Shown in pieces: positions 6,665-12,748 of a stretch of DNA of 16,363 nucleotides. Numbering within the stretch: the first letter of the stretch is position 1; each line of letters opens with the position of its first letter. Made by a program: the position numbers and the translations under genes. The stretch is from GCA-020344555 sp964405925. GTDB taxonomy: Bacteria; Planctomycetota; Phycisphaerae; UBA1845. The DNA lies in assembly GCA_964405925.1 (NCBI GenBank), contig CAYOQG010000109.1:1-16363 (forward strand), written 5' to 3'. The notes beneath the pieces are model-generated. The model ran no database searches and was not told the origin of the DNA. It saw nothing but the letters and a program-made list of their open reading frames with translations.

Positions 6665-8224
6665 CTACGAGGCCACCTGCCGCACGCAATCGATGACCGT
6701 GCCGTCGACCCACCTGATGGCGGCGACGATCTTGTCTCCAAGCTTGGGCGGGGCGGGCGGACCGCCACACATCGCCTCGACCTCCGCCTTGATGTCCTCG
6801 ATCGGGCGGATGGGAAGGTCCGAGCCGTTGATCGCTTCGAGCAGGTCCTTGCGTCGCGGGTTGATGGCGATGCCTCGTTCGGTGACGACAACGTCGATCA
6901 GTTCACCCGGACCACATAGCGTGGTCACACGATCGACGATCACAGGGATCCGATCTCTCACGGACGGAATGGGGAGTACGACACATCGGCCAGCCAGGCA
7001 GTTCTGCCAACCACCGATCCCGTGCAACAATCGGCTGTCCGAGTGGGTCACGATATTGGCATTGAAGTTGACGTCGACCTCGGTGGCACCTAAGACAGTG
7101 ACGTCGACCATCGAAGCAAAGCAGCCTTTCCCGTGAAAATTGTAGCTGGTAAACGGGCTTGTATCCTGGTGTCGTTGATTCTCACGCATCGAGCGGACGC
7201 CCTCGAGGTCGAAGGTCTGTCCGTCCAAGATGCAATCGGTCAGGCCCTCTTCGAGCATCTCGACGAGGTACTTGGTGCTTCCTCCGCGGACGAAGCGTGC
7301 TTTGATGCCGGCGTCTTTCATCATCTCTTTCAGGAAGATGGCGAATGCCAGTGCCGTTCCCCCGGCACCCGCTTGGAAGGAAAAGCCATCTTTCATGATC
7401 CCCGCATCACGAATGAACCTTGCGGTCATCTCCGCGATCATCAACCGATCAGGGCTCTTGGTGAGCTGCGTCGTGCCGGAGATGATCTGGGCTGGGTCGC
7501 CAATTGCGTCCATCACGACAACTTGGTCGACATTGTTGCCCTGAATCTGCCAGGGAACGCACGGGAAATCGACAAGGTTGTCGGTCACGACGATGACCTG
7601 ATCGGCATAGATCGAATCGACCAGGGCAAACCCGAGCAAACCGCAGGCTGACGGACCGGTCACGCCGTTGGCATTGCCGAAGGGGTCCGCCGTCGGTGCG
7701 GCGATCACGGCAATATCGATGTGAACCTCACCGTCCTGGACCGCCTGCCACCTTCCGCCGTGTGAGCGAAGCACACCCATGCCCCGCATCCTGCCCTGCG
7801 AGCAGTAATCGCCGAGGGGGCCGTTCATACTGCCCTCAATGTGATGCAACACGCCACTATCCATGTGCTCGATCATAGGAGCGTGACAGGGAAACGATGC
7901 GCTGGGAAACCACATCAAATCCTTTACACCCAGCGAAGCGGCAGCTTCGAATACGGCATTGGCTACCTTGTCGCCGTTTCTAAAGTGGTGATGCGAAGAG
8001 ATCGTCATCCCATCGCGCAATCCGGCGTTTTTCAGCGCCGTCTTCAGATCAGCGACGACCTTGTTCCCGTCTTCCGGATAGTCTGCGCACGTGCGAACGG
8101 GTGGGGCAGTCTTGTTCCCCGCGGGCTGATACTTCCCAACACCTTGAAAAGGCGTCGCCGGTTTCCCATTGACTTCCGTCGGGACCAGTCGTCCCGCGGC
8201 GTTTTCGACGAGTTGCACAGTCAT
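6665..8224 (-). CDS. citF: Citrate lyase alpha subunit (citrate CoA-transferase)
   Basis: A 519-residue protein that matches CitF along its whole length (E. coli CitF is about 510). In citrate lyase this subunit swaps the acetyl group on the acyl-carrier thioester for citrate, giving a citryl thioester that CitE cleaves to oxaloacetate. Recognised stretches are SSHHHFRNGD, FPSASFPCHAP, HIEGSMNGPLGDYCSQG, APTADPFGNANG, FSFQAGAGGTALA, VRGGSTKYLVEMLEEG, LGATEVDVNFNANIVTHSDS, GGWQNCLAG and VVVTERGIAINPRR. The start is supported by AGGA 7 bases before ATG 8224. It is the last gene of a minus-strand cluster with a dehydrogenase and a homoaconitase-like protein, with a HEPN relic just upstream. There is no citC, citD, citE, citG or citX in the window, so it may work with distant partners or as a free CoA-transferase on citrate or a relative. 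Confidence 0.93.
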   Translation of the reverse strand: MTVQLVENAAGRLVPTEVNGKPATPFQGVGKYQPAGNKTAPPVRTCADYPEDGNKVVADLKTALKNAGLRDGMTISSHHHFRNGDKVANAVFEAAASLGVKDLMWFPSASFPCHAPMIEHMDSGVLHHIEGSMNGPLGDYCSQGRMRGMGVLRSHGGRWQAVQDGEVHIDIAVIAAPTADPFGNANGVTGPSACGLLGFALVDSIYADQVIVVTDNLVDFPCVPWQIQGNNVDQVVVMDAIGDPAQIISGTTQLTKSPDRLMIAEMTARFIRDAGIMKDGFSFQAGAGGTALAFAIFLKEMMKDAGIKARFVRGGSTKYLVEMLEEGLTDCILDGQTFDLEGVRSMRENQRHQDTSPFTSYNFHGKGCFASMVDVTVLGATEVDVNFNANIVTHSDSRLLHGIGGWQNCLAGRCVVLPIPSVRDRIPVIVDRVTTLCGPGELIDVVVTERGIAINPRRKDLLEAINGSDLPIRPIEDIKAEVEAMCGGPPAPPKLGDKIVAAIRWVDGTVIDCVRQVAS

Positions 8225-8297
8225 ACTCTCGTCCTAAGGTCATACGCAATTGCCCACGAGTTCCCGCGCGCCCTTGCATCATGTTGTATGACCAAAC

Positions 8298-8672
8298 CTA
8301 CAGTCGAACCTCATTCGTTCGCTTGAATCCAAGAATATCCCGCAGGTGCCACGCCACCCGCTCCACCGTACGGGGCACCAGGCGCTCCACGTGCGACTTG
8401 TATCCGATGGCCTTGTCCTTGCGAACGGTCTTAGCAGCTCGGACGCGGTGGGCAAGTTTGTGACGAAGATCAACGAAGTCGTCGAGTTTCTTTCGCGCCC
8501 TTTTGGCACTCATTCCAGGCCAGTACCACACGCTGGAGATCTTCGGCAACCCGAGTGTCCCCTCGAAAAGCGAGTCGACTCGTTTTGCATCAGGTGTGTG
8601 GAAAGGCGCTAGAACTTCGTCGCGATTCCGTAGGAGTCCGTCCTTCCACCCGTCGCCAGCCAACGACCACAT
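8298..8672 (-). pseudogene. Remnant of a HEPN-domain protein (RiboL-PSP-HEPN-like)
   Basis: The first in-frame ATG (8672) gives 124 residues. FHTPDAKRVDSLFEGTLGLP, SVWYWPGMSAKRARKKLDD and LRHKLAHR resemble the C-terminal half of HEPN proteins of the MAE_28990 / RiboL-PSP type. LRHKLAHR supplies the RX4H signature (Arg70, His75) that forms the ribonuclease site in active HEPNs. Coding-like sequence seems to continue upstream of the ATG (LLGTVARRLRSDKDD) as far as the stop of the aconitase-like gene at 8737, where it ends abruptly. Beyond that the same frame is only a shadow of that gene. The N-terminal helices are therefore missing, apparently by a recombination junction near 8735. It sits inside an otherwise metabolic cluster. 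It could still make a short protein, but no convincing ribosome binding site was seen. Confidence 0.6.
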
Positions 8673-8736
8673 CCGTCGGTCGTCCTTGTCGGAACGGAGG
8701 CGTCGCGCAACAGTCCCAAGAAGAGATCCTGGGCAT

Positions 8737-10092
8737 TCAGATGGGTTGCCGTGGCGTGTGTGTGCCTGCCGGTGTGGGGCCGCTGATGGTCCCGGCGATG
8801 GCAGAGGCTGCGACGACAGCGGGGCTGGCAAGATAGACTTGCGCATCCCGCGAACCCATCCGACCCTTGAAGTTGCGGTTCGTCGCGGAGATACCTGCCT
8901 CACCATCTTCCAGGATGCCATCCCCGAGGCCAATGCAAGGGCCACAGCCAGGTGGCAGGGCCACGGCACCAGCTTTGAGCAATGTACGCCAGTGTCCCAG
9001 TCGTTTCGCCTCAGCCTCGATCTCGCTCGAGGCAGCCGCGATGTAGAACGTGACCCCGTCAGCCACCCGTTGACCCTCAAGTACCCTGGCAGCCTCGGCA
9101 AAATCCTCCAAGCGCCCGTTGACGCAGCTAAGCAAGTAAGCCTTGTCAATCTTTATTCGAAGCTGCTCGATCTCCGGGAGCGGTGTAATGGTCTTGACCT
9201 CGTTGGGACCAGCGACGAAGGGTGTGACAATAGAGAGGTCGAGGTCGAGTTCCCTAATATAGTAGGCGTCCGGGTCTGGGGTCGGTAGATCAGACTCGAT
9301 ACGCTCAATCAACTGCGGTGTCAGACGGGGATCTGCATCACCACGGTCGACTATCACTTTCGCGCGAGCCAGTAAGTACTCTCGGGTGACCTCGTCATAG
9401 GTAAACACGCCGGCGAGGGCGCCCCATTCGGTTGTCATATTGGATATCGCCATTCGCTCGTCGATTCGGAGCTTTCGTATTCCCGGCCCGGTGAATTCAA
9501 CACAACAGTTCAAGACCTCGTCCTGATTGAATCGACCAATGAGGGTAATAATGACATCCTTGCCGGACACCCCAGGTTGCAGCTCTCCCGTCAGGTTCAC
9601 GTGGACGACCTCAGGTGCTTGCCACCAGGTGCGACCGGTCGCCCAGATGGCGGCGGCGTCCGTGCGCACCACAGGCGTACCGAGAGCTCCAAGTGCACCA
9701 TAGAGATTGGCGTGGGAGTCGGATGATGCCACCACAAACGTACCTGGCAAAACGAAACCCTCTTCCACCATGACCTGATGACCAATGCCGCGGCCCGCCG
9801 GGAAGAAGGCGATCTTGTGGCGTCTGGCGAAGGCTTCGATCTTTGCGTACTTGCCGAGGTTCTCTGGCGTATGGTTTTGGATGTCATGGTCTAATGCGAA
9901 GACCGGCTGCTTTGGATCGAAGATGTGCCTCGCCCCCATACTTTCGAATTTAGGAATCACTGCCGCGGTGTTGTCATGCGTCATTACGTGTGCGGGGCGC
10001 ACAGAAAGGAAATCGCCTGCGCAGACGGTTTGCCCTTCACGAAGTCCCAGAGCAGAGCGTTGGGCGATTTTTTCTATCGAGTTTTGTGGCAT
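8737..10092 (-). CDS. Aconitase-family dehydratase, homoaconitase-like, large subunit only
   Basis: A 451-residue [4Fe-4S] hydro-lyase of the aconitase / isopropylmalate dehydratase family. The text resembles fungal homoaconitase (Lys4) more than LeuC: PAHVMTHDNTAAVIPKF (33-49), LDHDIQNHT, FFPAGRGIGHQVM (96-108), SSDSHANLYGALGALGTP, VRTDAAAIWATGRTWWQ (142-158), ISNMTTEWGALAGVF (216-230). Cluster Cys are 323 (LSCVNGR, where most relatives have SCTNxR), 383 and 386 (PGCGPCIG), followed by ISATNRNFKGRMGS. The C-terminal swivel domain, fused in Lys4 or separate as LeuD, is absent and no small-subunit gene is in view. ATG 10092 is the only good start; the ribosome binding site is weak. It follows the dehydrogenase gene by 110 bases. 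Probable reaction: isomerisation of citrate, homocitrate or an analogue through a cis-aconitate-type intermediate. Exact substrate is unknown. Confidence 0.9.
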   Translation of the reverse strand: MPQNSIEKIAQRSALGLREGQTVCAGDFLSVRPAHVMTHDNTAAVIPKFESMGARHIFDPKQPVFALDHDIQNHTPENLGKYAKIEAFARRHKIAFFPAGRGIGHQVMVEEGFVLPGTFVVASSDSHANLYGALGALGTPVVRTDAAAIWATGRTWWQAPEVVHVNLTGELQPGVSGKDVIITLIGRFNQDEVLNCCVEFTGPGIRKLRIDERMAISNMTTEWGALAGVFTYDEVTREYLLARAKVIVDRGDADPRLTPQLIERIESDLPTPDPDAYYIRELDLDLSIVTPFVAGPNEVKTITPLPEIEQLRIKIDKAYLLSCVNGRLEDFAEAARVLEGQRVADGVTFYIAAASSEIEAEAKRLGHWRTLLKAGAVALPPGCGPCIGLGDGILEDGEAGISATNRNFKGRMGSRDAQVYLASPAVVAASAIAGTISGPTPAGTHTPRQPI

Positions 10093-10202
10093 ATTGTGGT
10101 CTCGGTCTCGATGGCTGTCCCCAGTGACACTCTCGCGTTTCCTGATGACGGATGGCGGCTTGGTCCCGTCAACAGGGGCCGTGTCCTCACCATATTTGTT
10201 TG

Positions 10203-11385
10203 TCAGAGCCTCTCGACAATCGCGTCGGTCAACTGGGTCGTGGCGGCCGCTCCTTTGGCGGTGGCATCAGGCCCACCGGGGAGTCTGAGCATATCATAGG
10301 TTCGAACCTTGCCTTCGGCGATCACGGCTCCGATGGCGCCGCGGATTCGGTCGGCCCGTTCGACTTCTCCTATGTGGTCAAGCAGCATACAGGCGGACAG
10401 GATCATGGCGATGGGGTTCACGATCGGCGGTGACAGCCTTTCATATTTGGGGGCCGATCCGTGGGTCGGTTCAAACACGGCCACCTCTCTCCCGATGTTG
10501 GCGCTGCAGGCAAAACCCAGTCCGCCGACCAGCCCGGCAAAGCCGTCCGAGACGATGTCGCCGAACATGTTGCCGGAGACCAGTACACCATAGTCCTCGG
10601 GGTTCTTGGTGAGCCACATCATCTGAGCGTCGATGTTCGTCTCCCACAGGGCGATGTCCGGATACTCCCTGGCTGCGGTTAGGGCCTCCGCTCGCATCAT
10701 GCCCGAGGTCTCCCGGATGACATTGGGTTTTTCGCACACTGTGACCGATTCGTACCCAAACTTGCGGGCGTACGCGAAAGCTTCACGGACGCTGCGTCGA
10801 CAGGCGTTACGAGTGAAAATCCGAGTCGATACCGCAAGATCTTGGCCTGGGACGTCCTTGAACCGCATCATCTTGGGGTGTGATTGCAGGGCGGCCCTAA
10901 CTTGGTCGGGGGGGGTCAGTCCACTCGACGCCGGCGTACAACCCCGCGGTGTTTTGCCGGAAGATGACCGCATCGATCTGCGGTTCCACGTAGCCGCCAC
11001 CCTCGCGGCGGATGAAGTTGAGCGGGTTACCCTCGAAGGACCGACACGGACGAATGCAAATGTCGAGGTCGAAGTGCTGGCGAAATCCCACGATGGGGCT
11101 GGAATAGACGTAGCCCTTGTCCTTTAACTCCGCGGCCAATTCCGCGGCGGCTTGGTCCTTTGGTTTCGACGTGATCGCACCGAACAGGCCCAGTTTGTGC
11201 TGCTCGAGCAGCTTAGTCGTGCGTTCGGGCAGGGCGTTTCCCTCTCTGATCCAGAACTCCCATCCAATGTCTGCATCGACGTATTCCGCATCGAACCCGA
11301 TCGCGTCAAGGACGCGCAGCGCCTCCGGGAGGACGACTTTCCCGATTCCGTCGCCGGGCATAGTTACGATTGTCCGTTTGGCCAC
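10203..11385 (-). CDS. Isocitrate/isopropylmalate dehydrogenase family protein, frameshifted
   Basis: Two overlapping reading frames make one beta-decarboxylating dehydrogenase of about 393 residues if a single C is removed. The first (11385 to about 10908) has TMPGDGIG, SSPIVGFRQHFDLDICIRPC and FRQNTAGLYAGVEW, the last resembling the NTEGEYSG block of isocitrate dehydrogenases. The second (about 10907 to 10203) has the catalytic Lys segment VCEKPNVIRETSGMM, NIDAQMMWL, SGNMFGDIVSDGFAGLVGGLG and the NAD(P) loop FEPTHGSAPKY. The break is in a run of eight C (coding strand) at 10908-10915; in-frame sequence needs seven. The GTG start at 11385 is set by AGGAGG (11393-11398) at 7 bases; the upstream ATG at 11418 lacks support. 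Probably oxidises isocitrate, homoisocitrate or an analogue with CO2 release. First gene of the cluster with the aconitase-like protein and citF. The frameshift may be real decay, phase variation or a sequence error. Confidence 0.85.
10908..10915 (-). other. Run of eight C at the dehydrogenase frameshift
   Basis: The coding strand reads ACTGA, eight C, GACCAAG. In the upstream frame translation ends shortly after the run (WTDPPRPS then stop). With seven C the two conserved halves join as WTDPPDQV. A ribosomal +1 slip at CCC-C would give the same product. Confidence 0.8.
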
Positions 11386-11431
11386 GAACTTACCTCCTGA
11401 AGAAACCGCTTCTGTCAAGTCTTGTGCAATG

Positions 11432-11467
11432 TGGGAACCGGGGGTTTGCCCTGTTGAATGGTTCCCA
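11432..11467 (-). promoter_or_regulatory. Leader hairpin upstream of the dehydrogenase gene
   Basis: TGGGAACC (11432-11439) pairs perfectly with GGTTCCCA (11460-11467) around a 20-base loop that contains a possible GGG/CCC inner stem. It lies 46 bases before the GTG start, between a candidate promoter and the ribosome binding site, so it is probably in the leader RNA. It might be a regulatory fold or protein site. No known riboswitch was recognised. Confidence 0.4.
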
Positions 11468-11495
11468 TACTCTCCGGCCCGTCCCGTTCAGAGGT

Positions 11496-11524
11496 AGAGT
11501 ACACAACGAGAGTCAAATGGTCAA
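11496..11524 (-). promoter_or_regulatory. Candidate promoter of the dehydrogenase-aconitase-citF cluster
   Basis: On the minus strand TTGACC (11519-11524, 5 of 6 to consensus) lies 17 bases before TACTCT (11496-11501, 3 of 6). Transcription would start near 11489 and give a leader of about 100 bases that includes the hairpin at 11432-11467. The -10 box is weak. Confidence 0.3.
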
Positions 11525-11774
11525 CAAGGCACTTGGTCGCAATGCCCCAAGTGGATTGGCTCGCCTGCACGCTTGGAGAGCGCGGAGGATTGAAGCAGGT
11601 TCTCGTCCGCTACGTGACGACCTTGCTGGTGATGGGAGCGGGTCTGCCCCGCAGGTTCGCTCGGAGTCAACTCACCAGCTCACCGTATGATTGTTTCAAC
11701 CAGATGATTCGCCTGGCAGGGGATGCGCAATCTTCGACTTTGAAGAAAGCGGTTTGGTAAGTTGCGAGGACTAG

Positions 11775-12416
11775 TCAACGTTCGAAGCCACCTGGACCGG
11801 ATCAGGTGATCCTCCCACACTCTGGCGTGAGCCTTTTGCGGAAGTGACACCCGATGTCGTTGACAGGAATCGCGATCCTTCGCTCGTCCCGGGTCCGTCT
11901 GAAGGTACACCAAAGGCGTTCCGTTGCACCGCAGTTTCCGAGCCGGTGATCCCGGAGATGGTCCGCGAGCGCACGTGGGCCAGGAACGTGGATGACAACG
12001 GAGTGTCGCGGCTGGGGTGTGCACCCGTCTACCATGAGAACTGGCAACTTGCGCCCATGCACGTTGGCGATCGCAACGTCGTTCCGGGAGCAATGTACGA
12101 GGTCGAGGCTATGCTGGACGGTGTTGCGTTCCTGTCGTCGGTGGACATGTTCACCGTTTCTGTGTGGGGTGACCTTCTCGGCGAGTTCGACCCCGCGAGT
12201 TAGACGTGGATACCCGCCGACGGGTGCGTCGACTTCAATGACATTCTGGGGATGGTCGAGGGCTTCGGACACTTACCGACGGCGCCATCCACGGAGCGGT
12301 CTGATGTTTACCCGGGTTCGCCCGATTACGTGATCGACTTCATCGACATCTCGGTGATCGTCGATGCGTTCAGAGGAGACGCCTACCCATTCGAGGCACC
12401 TTCGCGGTCCGACTGA
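11775..12416 (+). pseudogene. Decayed C-terminal part of a planctomycete secreted protein with paired dockerin-like motifs
   Basis: One frame runs from after TAG 11772 to TGA 12414-12416, broken by a TAG at 12201-12203. Before the TAG it reads VDRNRDPSLVPGPSEGTPKA, LGCAPVYHENWQLAPMHVGD, RNVVPGAMYEVEA and SVWGDLLGEFDPAS. After it the same frame continues with PADGCVDFNDILGMVEGFG, APSTERSDVYPGSPD, YVIDFIDISVIVDAFRG and AYPFEAPSRSD. This is the recurrent C-terminal architecture of many planctomycete extracellular proteins: a beta-rich segment followed by two Asp-rich, dockerin- or EF-hand-like motifs that could bind calcium. The N-terminal bulk and signal peptide are missing. The longest piece could start at GTG 11844, but no ribosome binding site supports it. 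Most likely a truncated pseudogene. The family resemblance is from memory of similar tails, not a search. Confidence 0.65.
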
Positions 12417-12576
12417 CCGTCGATTGCACGATTGGCAATTCGGGATGATTCCGCCTCGCTATGCGCGAATCGGATGGCCTGATCGCCCGTCCCGCCTCTT
12501 CCGAGTCAAGGGCGCGCAGCCAGCGCACACGAATCTCTGCACTGGTGTGGCTGTTCTGTCTATCTAGTTCTCGCTC

Positions 12577-12595
12577 AACGCCCGTCGAGGGCGTT
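12577..12595 (+). terminator. Small GC-rich hairpin, terminator-like
   Basis: AACGCCC (12577-12583) pairs with GGGCGTT (12589-12595) around the 5-base loop GTCGA, followed by TGTCA. It lies between the decayed gene and the TPR gene and could end upstream transcription. The T content after the stem is low. Confidence 0.35.
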
Positions 12596-12676
12596 TGTCA
12601 ACACTGCCAGGCGTCCGCGACGGCTTCCGGTAGACTTGTGAGTTTCTTTCGGGCATTGTCTATGACGGTCAAGCTG

Positions 12677-12692
12677 GGGGACAGCCTTTGCC
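12677..12692 (+). promoter_or_regulatory. Sigma54-like -24/-12 element
   Basis: GGGGACAGCCTTTGCC keeps the GG and GC dinucleotides at the strict spacing of the TGGCACG-N4-TTGCA consensus, with AC after the first and TT before the second (8 of 12 by eye). Transcription would start near 12703, about 45 bases before the TPR gene. Sigma54 often drives flagellar genes, and a FleS-like kinase is in this operon. One short match can arise by chance. Confidence 0.25.
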
Positions 12693-12748
12693 GACATTCT
12701 CAGGGATCGTGCCAGGAGGGCGCGGTAATGGACTGCACGTAGCTCAGG

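Larger units (their letters stand above)
11386..11774. other. Intergenic region upstream of the dehydrogenase gene
   Basis: It holds the ribosome binding site, leader hairpin and candidate promoter of the minus-strand cluster. From about 11691 a plus-strand stretch (LFQPDDSPGRGC, AIFDFEESGLVSCED, then TAG at 11772) is in frame with the decayed secreted-protein tail downstream and may be more of it. No intact gene was recognised. Confidence 0.4.
12417..12748. other. Intergenic region before the TPR-flgN operon
   Basis: This gap of 332 bases has no recognisable gene. It holds the hairpin at 12577-12595 and a sigma54-like element at 12677-12692. The open frame at 12461-12742 has a Ser/Arg/Cys-rich translation like nothing known and is not called. 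Confidence 0.4.

Noticed and set aside
8737..9149. Upstream part of the 283-residue frame that includes the HEPN remnant
   Set aside because: This part is a shadow of the aconitase-like gene. HEPN-like sequence stops at the aconitase stop codon.
10309..10593. Plus-strand open frames over the dehydrogenase and aconitase genes
   Set aside because: All are antisense to strongly conserved enzyme motifs and show no independent coding pattern.
11393..11422. TTGACA-like box just before the dehydrogenase ribosome binding site
   Set aside because: No usable -10 box lies 16-18 bases away, and a start there would remove the ribosome binding site.
11714..11729. Sigma54-like match TGGCAGGGGATGCGCA
   Set aside because: It keeps GG and GC spacing but faces a decayed gene fragment, and the TT before GC is lost. 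Probably chance or a relic.
12461..12742. 93-residue open frame before the TPR gene
   Set aside because: It has Ser/Arg/Cys-rich composition, no ribosome binding site, and overlaps a hairpin and a promoter-like element.
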